A stretch of DNA of 6,390 bases from Hydrogenophaga sp. (GCA_018335615.1 JAGXRS010000308.1:1-6390), one strand, 5' to 3'; counted from the first letter of the stretch, positions 1-6,128 are shown. Program-made: numbers and translations. Notes: generated by a model not told the origin, from the sequence alone.

Positions 1-138
1 GCGTGGGTGACCACAGTATGGCGCAGCGCGCCACGAAGCGGACACGCGCCCGACGGCCAGCCGGTGTGGCGGCCGGGCCTCGCGCGATGACCTCAAAGGC
101 AGCGGGTGTGGCACCGGCCAGGCGGAATGACGCGGCTT
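1..138. other. Unassigned left edge, no supported gene
   Basis: No gene can be assigned. One plus frame is open from the left edge to a stop at 88-90 and could be the 3' end of a gene. A minus frame, with a possible GTG overlapping the end of the thioredoxin-like gene, runs off the edge and could be a gene start. G/C content is similar in all three codon positions, so composition does not decide between them, and neither translation resembles a family I know. Confidence 0.4.
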
Positions 139-486
139 CTAGGCGCCCTGGCGCTGGCCGAGCTGTGCCAGCAGCGGCTTCCACCGGGCCGCCTCGTCGG
201 CGTCCAGGCGCAATCCCCCGGCGGCGGCCACGTCGCACAACCGCAGCAAGGTGGCGGCCTGGGGCGTGACGGGCCCGGCAAAGCACAGGCCTTGCGCCGC
301 GTCGGCGATGAGCAGCATGGGAAAGGTGGTGATGTCGATATCGCCCAGTGCGTCCTCCACCTCGTCCAGGTCCGCCCACTGCGTGCACACGGCCGGACGC
401 TGGGCGGACAGGGCGTTGAAAACCGGCGCGTAGTCGCGGCAGGTACCGCACCACTGGGCACACAGGCAGATCACATGCAGACTCAT
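139..486 (-). CDS. Small thioredoxin-fold protein with CGTC active site
   Basis: A 115-residue thioredoxin-family protein, probably a cytoplasmic thiol-disulfide oxidoreductase; no signal peptide is visible. The redox motif W-C-G-T-C lies at residues 12-16 (C13, C16), and the conserved cis-proline is P56 in the T-T-F-P-M segment. Both are expected for the fold. The central motif is CGTC rather than the CGPC of classical thioredoxin, and two more cysteines (C7, C9) sit just before it. The ATG at 486 is preferred because GGAG lies 7 bases upstream and the beta strand leading to the active site begins there; the frame stays open further upstream but without thioredoxin-like sequence. The gene is divergent from the exonuclease at 681. 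The family is clear; the substrate cannot be told. Confidence 0.9.
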   Translation of the reverse strand: MSLHVICLCAQWCGTCRDYAPVFNALSAQRPAVCTQWADLDEVEDALGDIDITTFPMLLIADAAQGLCFAGPVTPQAATLLRLCDVAAAGGLRLDADEAARWKPLLAQLGQRQGA

Positions 487-680
487 GAGCAGGCTCCAGG
501 GCAGTTGGCAAGGCCCCAGTTTGCCCGACGCAGCGCCCGGCACCCGCGCCACGCCATGGGCTTGCCGGGCCAATGGCACAATCTGCGGGACCAGAAGCCG
601 ACCACTTCCGTCGCGGCCACACGATGGGGCCGACCGGCCCACACCCCGAAAAAGTCAAAGCCCCAGCGGCGTCCTCACCC
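487..680. promoter_or_regulatory. Divergent intergenic region, thioredoxin-like gene / exonuclease
   Basis: This 194-bp stretch separates two divergent genes and must hold or adjoin their promoters. I found no convincing sigma70 -35/-10 pair at 16-18 bp spacing on either strand; a CACAAT at 577-582 (plus) lacks a partner. The exonuclease frame is open through part of it (from 573), but that sequence does not look like the exonuclease family. Confidence 0.35.
494..497 (-). promoter_or_regulatory. Ribosome binding site of the thioredoxin-like gene
   Basis: GGAG on the minus strand, 7 bases before the ATG at 486. It decides the start, since the same frame is open up to about 642 with another ATG there. 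Confidence 0.6.
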
Positions 681-1295
681 ATGAGCCGTATCGCCGTCAT
701 CGACTTCGAAACCACCGGCATCTCGCCCGCCATGGGCGACCGCGCCACCGAGGTGGCGATCGTGCTCACCGAGCATGGGCAGGTGGTGGACCGCTTTCAA
801 AGCCTGATGAACGCGGGCGTTCGCATCCCGTCCTTCATCACGCAGCTCACCGGCATCACCAACGCCATGGTGGCCGGCGCGCCGGCGGCCGACGCCGTGA
901 TGCGCGAGGCCGCGCGCTTTGTGGGCGATGTGCCGCTGGTGGCGCACAACGCCGCGTTCGACCGCAAGTTCTGGCAGGCCGAGTTGACGCGCGCCGGTGT
1001 CGAAGCCGCACACCCGTTTGCCTGCACCGTGCTGCTGTCGCGCCGGCTGTACCCCCACGCGCCCAACCACAAACTGGGCACCCTGATCGACTTCCACCGG
1101 CTGCCGCGCACCGGCCAGGCGCACCGCGCGCTGGCCGATGCCGAGATGGCCGCGGCGCTGCTGGGCCAGATCCAGCACGATCTGCGCACCCGCCACGGCA
1201 TGGCCGACCCCAGCCATGCGCGGCTGGTGACGCTGCAGGCATGCACGCGCGCGGCCCTGCCGGCCCTGTTGCAGCGCATGGCCTGTCCGGCCTGA
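681..1295 (+). CDS. DnaQ-like DEDDh 3'-5' exonuclease
   Basis: A 204-residue exonuclease of the DnaQ/RNase T superfamily, expected to remove nucleotides from DNA or RNA 3' ends with two metal ions. All DEDDh residues are present: D8 and E10 in the Exo I motif D-F-E-T-T-G, D94 in the Exo II motif H-N-A-A-F-D, and H148 with D153 in the Exo III motif. The N-H-K-L-G-T-L segment (129-135) is typical of the polymerase epsilon-type group. The protein is one nuclease domain plus about 45 residues, with no GIY-YIG or polymerase domain, so it is probably a stand-alone nuclease and not the replicative proofreading subunit. The ATG at 681 is chosen because the Exo I strand begins at once after it; upstream ATGs at 573 and 624 add low-complexity sequence. 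No good ribosome binding site precedes 681. DAHP synthase follows after 47 bp on the same strand. Confidence 0.95.
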   Translation: MSRIAVIDFETTGISPAMGDRATEVAIVLTEHGQVVDRFQSLMNAGVRIPSFITQLTGITNAMVAGAPAADAVMREAARFVGDVPLVAHNAAFDRKFWQAELTRAGVEAAHPFACTVLLSRRLYPHAPNHKLGTLIDFHRLPRTGQAHRALADAEMAAALLGQIQHDLRTRHGMADPSHARLVTLQACTRAALPALLQRMACPA

Positions 1296-1342
1296 ATGCG
1301 CTGCGCCTTTTTCGTCTTCTCTTCTGCCAACACGTTTCAGCC

Positions 1343-2449
1343 ATGCCGCACCGCGTCCACCCCGCCACACCGTCCACCCGCGACACGACCCGCATCGACG
1401 ATCTGCGCATCGACGCGGTGCGCCCGCTCATCACGCCCGCGCTGCTGCAGGAATGGCTGCCCACCCCGGCGGCTGCCCAGACGCTGGTGGAAGACAGCCG
1501 GGCGGCGATTTCCCGCGTGCTGCAGGGTGCAGACGACCGGCTGGTGGTGGTGGTGGGGCCGTGCTCCATCCACGACCATGACCAGGCGATGGCCTACGCA
1601 CGCCTGCTCAAGGAACAGGCCGACGCCCTGCAAGACGATCTGCTGGTGGTGATGCGCGTGTATTTCGAGAAGCCGCGCACCACGGTGGGCTGGAAGGGCT
1701 ACATCAACGACCCGCACCTGGACGGCAGTTTTGCCATCAACGAAGGGCTGGAACTGGCGCGCGCCCTGCTACTGGACGTGCTGGCGCTGGGCCTGCCGGT
1801 GGGCACGGAATTCCTGGACCTGCTGAGCCCGCAGTTCATCAGCGACCTGGTGAGCTGGGGCGCCATCGGCGCGCGCACCACGGAAAGCCAGAGCCACCGC
1901 CAGCTGGCCAGCGGGCTGAGCTGCCCGGTGGGCTTCAAGAACGGCACCGATGGCGGTGTGAAGGTGGCGTCGGACGCCATCCAGGCAGCACAGGCGCCAC
2001 ACGCCTTCATGGGCATGACCAAGATGGGGCAGGCCGCGATTTTCGAGACGCGCGGCAACCGCGACTGCCATGTGATCCTGCGCGGCGGCAAACAGCCCAA
2101 TTACAGCGCCGCCGACGTGGACGTCACCAGCGCCCAGCTGAAGGCGGCGGGTCTGCGCGAGCAGGTGATGATCGATGTGTCGCATGCCAACAGCAGCAAG
2201 CAGCACCGCCGCCAGATCGACGTGGCCGCCGCGGTGGCGCAACAGGTGGCAAATGGCGACGCCCGCATCATGGGCGTGATGATCGAGAGCCACCTGCAGG
2301 AAGGGCGGCAGGACATCGTGCCCGGTCAGCCGCTGGCACTCGGGGTGAGCGTGACCGACGCCTGCATCAGCTTCGAGCAGACCGTGCCGGTGCTGCAAAC
2401 GCTGGCGGCCGCCGTGCAGGCACGGCGGCAGGTTCGAACGCCGGCCTGA
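1343..2449 (+). CDS. aroG: Class I 3-deoxy-7-phosphoheptulonate (DAHP) synthase
   Basis: Condenses phosphoenolpyruvate with erythrose 4-phosphate to DAHP, the first step of the shikimate pathway to Phe, Tyr and Trp, in the cytoplasm. The 368 residues align with E. coli AroG (recalled from memory) at a constant offset of 13. The metal ligands are all present: C74 in G-P-C-S-I-H-D, H281 in S-H-A-N-S-S-K, E315 in M-I-E-S-H and D339 in V-T-D-A-C. Phosphate-binding residues R105, K110, R178, K199 and R247 are kept. Feedback-site positions D159, P163 and S193 (AroG D146, P150, S180) are also kept, so the enzyme is probably allosterically inhibited. The backbone is AroG-like (S-W-G-A-I-G-A-R-T-T-E-S), but G224 replaces AroG S211, as in Tyr-sensitive enzymes; the symbol denotes family, not effector. 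No Shine-Dalgarno is visible before 1343, yet homology supports this start. The frame is open back to 485 by composition only. Confidence 0.97.
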   Translation: MPHRVHPATPSTRDTTRIDDLRIDAVRPLITPALLQEWLPTPAAAQTLVEDSRAAISRVLQGADDRLVVVVGPCSIHDHDQAMAYARLLKEQADALQDDLLVVMRVYFEKPRTTVGWKGYINDPHLDGSFAINEGLELARALLLDVLALGLPVGTEFLDLLSPQFISDLVSWGAIGARTTESQSHRQLASGLSCPVGFKNGTDGGVKVASDAIQAAQAPHAFMGMTKMGQAAIFETRGNRDCHVILRGGKQPNYSAADVDVTSAQLKAAGLREQVMIDVSHANSSKQHRRQIDVAAAVAQQVANGDARIMGVMIESHLQEGRQDIVPGQPLALGVSVTDACISFEQTVPVLQTLAAAVQARRQVRTPA

Positions 2450-2480
2450 AGACCAGGCGGCGGCACAGGGGACGACGTGA

Positions 2481-2500
2481 CCACCGCCCCCGGTGGGCGG
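2481..2500. terminator. Alternative GC hairpins between convergent genes, possible terminator
   Basis: Two mutually exclusive stems overlap here. CCACCG (2481-2486) pairs with CGGTGG (2491-2496) around CCCC, or CCGCCC (2484-2489) pairs with GGGCGG (2495-2500) around CCGGT. The site lies in the 53-bp gap between the DAHP synthase stop and the IF-1 stop, where a shared terminator would be expected. No T-tract follows on either strand, so it is not a canonical intrinsic terminator; it could slow polymerase or protect 3' ends. Confidence 0.35.
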
Positions 2501-2502
2501 AA

Positions 2503-2757
2503 TTAACGCGGGCGGCGCGGCACCATCGGGCCACGGCCTTCGATGTGCCGGAAATTGATGCGGCCCTTGGTGAGGTCGTAGGGCGAGAGTTCCAGCGAGA
2601 CGCGGTCACCCGCGAGGATGCGGATGTGGTTCTTGCGCATCTTGCCGGCGGAGTAAGCGATCAGCTGGTGACCGTTGTCCAGCGTCACGCGAAAACGGGT
2701 GTCGGGCAACACCTCGTTCACGACGCCCATCATGTCAATCAGGTCTTCCTTGGCCAT
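2503..2757 (-). CDS. infA: Translation initiation factor IF-1, long second-type paralogue
   Basis: IF-1 binds the 30S A site, helps IF-2 and IF-3 select initiator tRNA, and can melt RNA structure. The OB-fold core is plain: M-A-K-E-D at 1-5, F-R-V at 22-24, L-D-N-G-H at 26-30, G-K-M-R-K-N at 38-43, R-I-L-A-G-D at 46-51 and P-Y-D-L-T-K-G-R-I at 59-67. It has 84 residues against about 72 for the usual protein, the excess being a basic, proline-containing tail (71-84). It is not inside the spc ribosomal-protein operon, where the main infA of Betaproteobacteria normally lies, so it is probably the second copy many Burkholderiales carry. AAGGAA lies 6 bases before the ATG. The small unknown gene ending at 2795 is 37 bp upstream on the same strand, suggesting co-transcription. 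Confidence 0.96.
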   Translation of the reverse strand: MAKEDLIDMMGVVNEVLPDTRFRVTLDNGHQLIAYSAGKMRKNHIRILAGDRVSLELSPYDLTKGRINFRHIEGRGPMVPRRPR

Positions 2758-2794
2758 GGTGTGTTCCTTTTCGTGAAGTATCGATCAGATCGGT

Positions 2795-3064
2795 TCAGTT
2801 CGGGCGAACCGACTGCCGTGCAAGTTCTTGCACCCAGTCAATGCCCTGTGCAATCGCGTAATCGGCCGCCGCGTCGTGGGTGGTGAATTCGTCGGTGAAA
2901 CGCATCACCCGCGCGGTGGAGGCGCTGCCGTGGCCGCTGGCGATGGACACCTGGGCGGCAAACAGACCGCCCGGCAGCAGGCGGGGGCAGGCCGCAATGC
3001 GGTACCGGCCCAGTGTGAGCGGAGAAACAGTCGAAATCGTTGTCGTCTTAAATTTATGAATCAT
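2795..3064 (-). CDS. Small uncharacterised protein upstream of infA
   Basis: An 89-residue protein of unknown function. The pattern G-R-Y-R-I (19-23), G-G-L-F-A-A-Q-V-S-I-A-S-G-H-G-S (32-47), R-V-M-R-F (52-56) and A-A-A-D-Y-A-I-A-Q-G-I-D-W (65-77) reads as a compact alpha/beta domain. It resembles, as far as I recall, short hypothetical proteins common in Burkholderiales next to cold-shock or translation genes. There is no signal peptide, membrane segment or cysteine pair. The ATG at 3064 is taken because the sequence is protein-like from there. An ATG at 3073 in frame (M-Y-L-M-I-H) is equally possible and overlaps the stop of a doubtful upstream ORF. Neither start has a Shine-Dalgarno. The downstream IF-1 gene follows after 37 bp, so a joint transcript is likely. 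Reality of the gene is fairly sure; its function is not known. Confidence 0.78.
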   Translation of the reverse strand: MIHKFKTTTISTVSPLTLGRYRIAACPRLLPGGLFAAQVSIASGHGSASTARVMRFTDEFTTHDAAADYAIAQGIDWVQELARQSVRPN

Positions 3065-3072
3065 CAAATACA

Positions 3073-3252
3073 TCAGTGGGCGGGGTGAGGCGGCAACAGC
3101 CGCCAGCCAGAAACGCCCGAATAGCAAAGTGGCAGCCCCAAAGCGCCGGGGTGCCCAACTGAATCTCCCGGTTGCGGCAGGACGTGTGACACATCGAACC
3201 AGAACCGGCGCACGAGCCACGGCAGGGGCATCGGCAACAGCAGGGATAACAT
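3073..3252 (-). CDS. Doubtful small ORF coupled to the next gene
   Basis: A 59-residue reading frame with a hydrophobic start (M-L-S-L-L-L-P-M-P-L-P-W-L), then a tryptophan-, proline- and glycine-rich second half. Its TGA overlaps the ATG at 3073 of the following small protein as TGATG, the arrangement used for translational coupling, and that next gene lacks its own ribosome binding site. Codons 1-21 favour G or C in the third position; the later part does so less. Against it: no clear Shine-Dalgarno before 3252, no family I recognise, and a TTG at 3318 as the only longer start. It may be a short membrane peptide, a leader ORF, a gene remnant or chance. Confidence 0.25.
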   Translation of the reverse strand: MLSLLLPMPLPWLVRRFWFDVSHVLPQPGDSVGHPGALGLPLCYSGVSGWRLLPPHPAH

Positions 3253-3314
3253 TTGCCACGCATCCCACAGGTCTGTGCGATGCTGGCGTGGCCCGCCGTG
3301 GAGGGGCTGGACCG

Positions 3315-3339
3315 GCAACCCCTCTGCCAGGGGCGTTGC
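3315..3339. other. Strong bulged hairpin in the 3.1-3.5 kb gap
   Basis: GCAACCCCT (3315-3323) pairs with AGGGG (3329-3333) and TTGC (3336-3339), with a CTGCC loop and a two-base CG bulge, giving a 9-bp stem. There is no T-tract on either side, so it is not a standard terminator. On the minus strand it would fall in the leader of the small-protein/infA transcript if that starts further upstream. Confidence 0.35.
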
Positions 3340-3490
3340 GTCTTGCCCGAAAGGGTTGGACGCGGCCGATCGCCCAAGGCGAACCAGCTAATGTAGCACG
3401 GCGACGAAAAACGTGCACGCGCCTGGGCACAACCATCGCAATGGCGAGCCCTGCATGCTGCTGGGCGGGCGGACGGGCCATGCGCCTTCG

Positions 3491-4240
3491 TCAGCACCGC
3501 AAAGCAAACTGCCGGTCGCGTACTTTCTTGCGCTCCTCACGTATCCAGTCCTGGGTCTGGGCAGAGTGGGGTTGCCGTGCCATCGCATCCCAATGGGCCA
3601 CCAGATGATTGAGTCGCCTGCAAGCGTCGCGTTTGTCTGCAACAGCCGGGTGAGCCGACGCATGGGATGAAAGGGTGGAAGGGGCGGCGGAAGTGGAGAC
3701 CGCCCGGCGGCGGCTCTCGGCGATCTGCACCTGCTGCTCGAACGGCAGGCTGCTCGAAACGTTCACCATGCGGTCGACCAGCGCCCTGTGCTGGTTGCAA
3801 TGCGTGCTGGACCAGAAGGTTTCGCCACTGTAAGCCTTGCAATGGTAGAGCGTTGTGGCCTGGGTGCTGGAGCGCGCCGGCGGTGGCGCGACGGCATCTT
3901 CCTGCCGACGCTGTGCGACAGCACCCTGCGGGCAGCCCGCATCGGTGTACATCGTCTGCCCGTCGACGAGGCATTTCACCCACTGAGGGCGTGGCTCCGC
4001 CGGGGCGGGTATGGCTGCCGCTGGGGGTACGGCGGGCTGGGGCGCGGGCTGCACGTACCCAGGCGTTCGCTGCGTTTCCTGCCGCTTCAGCACCCACTGG
4101 TAACCCTTGAACAGTACAAACGCCCCCAACAGAACACACAAAATCACCGTCCAGTTCCACCGCTGGGTCGTTTCGGATGGCTTGAACGGCGCGGCACACC
4201 GATGGCGCGCGTGCAGATAGTCCCGGTCCTGCCAACCCAT
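3491..4240 (-). CDS. Membrane-anchored protein with two cysteine-pair modules
   Basis: A 249-residue protein I do not recognise by name. A charged N-terminus (1-29) is followed by one membrane segment (about 30-46) and a Pro/Ala-rich linker (58-86). Two similar modules come next: C90 to C103 in K-C-L-V-D-G-Q-T-M-Y-T-D-A-G-C-P, and C134 to C148 in Y-H-C-K-A-Y-S-G-E-T-F-W. The first resembles the DUF4124 pattern of proteobacterial envelope proteins. The basic C-terminal part (207-249) is predicted helical and begins and ends with cysteine (C207, C249). The modules are expected in the periplasm, each with a disulfide, but this topology is inferred. AAGGAG lies 5 bases before the ATG, fixing the start. 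The UbiB-family kinase ends 59 bp upstream on the same strand, so the two are probably one operon. Confidence 0.88.
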   Translation of the reverse strand: MGWQDRDYLHARHRCAAPFKPSETTQRWNWTVILCVLLGAFVLFKGYQWVLKRQETQRTPGYVQPAPQPAVPPAAAIPAPAEPRPQWVKCLVDGQTMYTDAGCPQGAVAQRRQEDAVAPPPARSSTQATTLYHCKAYSGETFWSSTHCNQHRALVDRMVNVSSSLPFEQQVQIAESRRRAVSTSAAPSTLSSHASAHPAVADKRDACRRLNHLVAHWDAMARQPHSAQTQDWIREERKKVRDRQFALRC

Positions 4241-4245
4241 TCCTG

Positions 4246-4251
4246 CTCCTT
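4246..4251 (-). promoter_or_regulatory. Ribosome binding site in a purine-rich tract
   Basis: AAGGAG on minus, 5 bases before the ATG at 4240, within an almost all-purine stretch (4241-4271 read on minus). A strong site between two probable operon partners suggests the cysteine-module protein is translated independently of the kinase. Confidence 0.6.
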
Positions 4252-4299
4252 CTTTCTTTCATTCTTCTTGGACGATGACCCCCTTCGTGGACCGGCGCG

Positions 4300-6057
4300 C
4301 TACCCGTCCTCGCGGTCGTCCCGGCCCCGGCTGCTGCGCCACATCGCGCGCACCAGCCACAGGCCACCCACGAAGGCGCTGGCAAAACCGAGAAAACCGA
4401 AGGCGGGCAGGCCGAACAGGGTGGGGCCGCCCTGGACCGTCATGACGATGGACGAGCCGATGATGAGTGCGGCGATCACCAGCGCCATGGTCAGGCGGTT
4501 GGCAGCACGGTCAATCTGATCGCCCACGCGCTTGAGGTGCGCCAGTTCAATGCCCACGTGCAGGCGGCCGCGGCGGGCGTTGCGCAGCAGGCGTGAGACG
4601 TCGTGCGGCAGCTGTTCGGCCACCGACAGCGCGCGGCGCAGCGTCTGCCAGGCGCGGCCTGCCACCAGCCGGGGCTGGTAGCGCGCACGCACCACCTGCC
4701 GCAAAAGAGGCAGGGCCTGGGTGGTCATGTGAAAACCCGGGTCCAGGCGACTGCCCATGCCTTCCAGGGTGATGAAGGCCTTGATCAGCAGCGCCATGTC
4801 GGATGGCAGGCCCAGGTGGTGCTCGCGCAGGATGGTGGTGACATCGGCCAGCATGTCGCCCAGGCTGAGCTGGGCCAGCGGCACGCCGTGGTACTGGTCG
4901 ACAAAGGCCTCGATCTCGGTTTCGAGCAAGGAAAGGTTGGCACCGTGGTCGTCGCCGGCCCAGTCCAGCAGCACGTCGGCCACGGTCTGCGGCTGGCGCT
5001 CCACCAGACCCAGCAGCAGCTGGAGCAGTTCGTCGCGCCGCCGCTCGGACAGGCGGCCCACCATGCCGAAGTCGATGAAGGCGATGCGGTTGCCGTCCAG
5101 GTAAAACACGTTGCCGGGATGGGGGTCGGCGTGGAACAGGCCGTCCTGCACGATCATCTTCAGCACCGCCTGGCTGCCGCGCTGGGCCAGCAGGCCGCGG
5201 TCCAGCCCCCGCGCGTCGAGTTCACCCAGTGCGTGACCGGGCACACCCGCCACAAAGTCCTGCACGTTGACGCGTTCGCCGGTGTGGGCCCAGTGCACGC
5301 GGGGCACCACGATCCACGGCAAGCTGGCCAGATTGGCCGCGATGCGTTCGGCATTGCGGCATTCGCTGGCCAGGTCGAGTTCGCGCTGGAGCGAGCGGGC
5401 GAGTTCGCGCACCAGTTGCCGGGGCCGGTAAGGTTTGAGACCGGGCAATTCCGCTTCCACCAAGGCGGCCAGGCGGGCCAGCAGCCGCAAATCGGCCGTG
5501 ATGGTGTCGGTGATACCCGGGCGGCGGATCTTCACCACCACCTCGGTGCCGTCGTGGAGTTGCGCCCGGTGCACCTGGGCAATGGAGGCAGCGGCCAGCG
5601 GCTCGGCATCGAAACGCGCAAACACCGTTTCCGGCTCTCCACCGAGGTCTTCCTTCAGTTGGGGACGCAGCAGCGCCAGCGGCACCGGGGGCACGCGGCT
5701 GTGCAGCTTCTCGAACTCGGCAATCCACTCGGGGCCGAACAGATCGGCCCGGCCCGCCAGGATTTGTCCGAGCTTCACAAAGGCAGGGCCCAGTTCCTCA
5801 ATGGCCAGCCGCACCTGCACCGGCGGCTCCAGCCGGGCCAGGTCCGCCGCGTGGTCCCACTTCAAGGCGTGCCCCGCGCGTTCGAGCGAATCGGCCAGGC
5901 CGAGACGGCGCACCGTATCGCCCATTCCGTGGCGAATCAGCACCCCGAGGATGTGGTTGAGCCGGCCCATGTCGCGGGCGGCCCCCAGCGTTTCAATCAG
6001 CATGCGCAAATCATAGGGGTGGACAGCGTGCGAGCCGCGGTGGACCGGGGCTGACAT
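4300..6057 (-). CDS. AarF/ABC1/UbiB-family atypical kinase, membrane anchored
   Basis: A 585-residue UbiB-family protein; relatives are ATPase/kinase-like proteins needed for ubiquinone synthesis or for quinone and lipid homeostasis. Family landmarks in order: K-L-G-Q at 95-98 (the inhibitory KxGQ motif), the alanine-rich nucleotide loop A-A-A-S-I-A-Q-V-H at 155-163, lysine K176 in V-V-K-I, E226-x-D228, H-A-D-P-H-P-G-N at 309-316, and metal-binding D-F-G at 329-331. Two C-terminal membrane segments (about 522-542 and 548-570) anchor it, as in UbiB. E. coli UbiB, from memory, has HADMHPGN and DCG and a different N-terminus, and ubiE and ubiJ are absent here, so this is probably a paralogue. 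The start at 6057 has a GAG 7 bases upstream; 6003 (M-L-I-E-T-L) is a good alternative. A GTG at 6135 lies upstream of the predicted transcript start. Confidence 0.95.
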   Translation of the reverse strand: MSAPVHRGSHAVHPYDLRMLIETLGAARDMGRLNHILGVLIRHGMGDTVRRLGLADSLERAGHALKWDHAADLARLEPPVQVRLAIEELGPAFVKLGQILAGRADLFGPEWIAEFEKLHSRVPPVPLALLRPQLKEDLGGEPETVFARFDAEPLAAASIAQVHRAQLHDGTEVVVKIRRPGITDTITADLRLLARLAALVEAELPGLKPYRPRQLVRELARSLQRELDLASECRNAERIAANLASLPWIVVPRVHWAHTGERVNVQDFVAGVPGHALGELDARGLDRGLLAQRGSQAVLKMIVQDGLFHADPHPGNVFYLDGNRIAFIDFGMVGRLSERRRDELLQLLLGLVERQPQTVADVLLDWAGDDHGANLSLLETEIEAFVDQYHGVPLAQLSLGDMLADVTTILREHHLGLPSDMALLIKAFITLEGMGSRLDPGFHMTTQALPLLRQVVRARYQPRLVAGRAWQTLRRALSVAEQLPHDVSRLLRNARRGRLHVGIELAHLKRVGDQIDRAANRLTMALVIAALIIGSSIVMTVQGGPTLFGLPAFGFLGFASAFVGGLWLVRAMWRSSRGRDDREDG

Positions 6058-6128
6058 CGAGCAGCTCGGCTGTGGTTTTTTGGCCCGCGGAACAGCTTGT
6101 CGCACAGAAATGGTGGGAACCCTGCCGA

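Larger units (their letters stand above)
3065..3490. other. 426-bp gap, largely without a recognisable gene
   Basis: No known gene family appears in any frame of this stretch. It contains the doubtful small ORF at 3073-3252, a bulged hairpin at 3315-3339, and a weak -10-like TACATT on minus at 3390-3395 without a good -35. Any promoter for the small-protein/infA pair, and the 3' end of the minus-strand gene that stops at 3491, should be in here. No tRNA or rRNA signature is visible. Confidence 0.5.

Noticed and set aside
485..1342. Open frame joined to the front of DAHP synthase, suggesting a 654-residue fusion
   Set aside because: It overlaps the well-supported exonuclease in another frame, and its Arg/Ala/Pro-rich translation has no domain pattern. 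High GC content makes stops rare. DAHP synthase aligns from about 1343 onward.
675..1370. Long minus-strand ORFs opposite the exonuclease
   Set aside because: Low-complexity antisense shadows of a gene with all five catalytic residues.
3065..3481. N-terminal extension of the small protein to 228 residues
   Set aside because: The added part is Arg/Ala/Pro-rich with no protein-like pattern, while the sequence becomes family-like only after 3064.
3054..3497. Cysteine-rich 147-residue minus ORF as a possible secreted peptide or metal-binding protein
   Set aside because: The cysteines come from TGC-rich frame-shifted reading of GC-rich DNA; there is no regular spacing, no ribosome binding site and no good start.
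3491..3664. Plus-strand ORFs covering the end of the cysteine-module gene
   Set aside because: They overlap a gene with a strong ribosome binding site and coherent domain layout; the plus translations show nothing recognisable.
4603..6054. 483-residue plus-strand ORF opposite the UbiB-family gene
   Set aside because: It is a His/Gln/Gly-rich antisense shadow of a gene with a full set of UbiB motifs; no domain pattern is visible.
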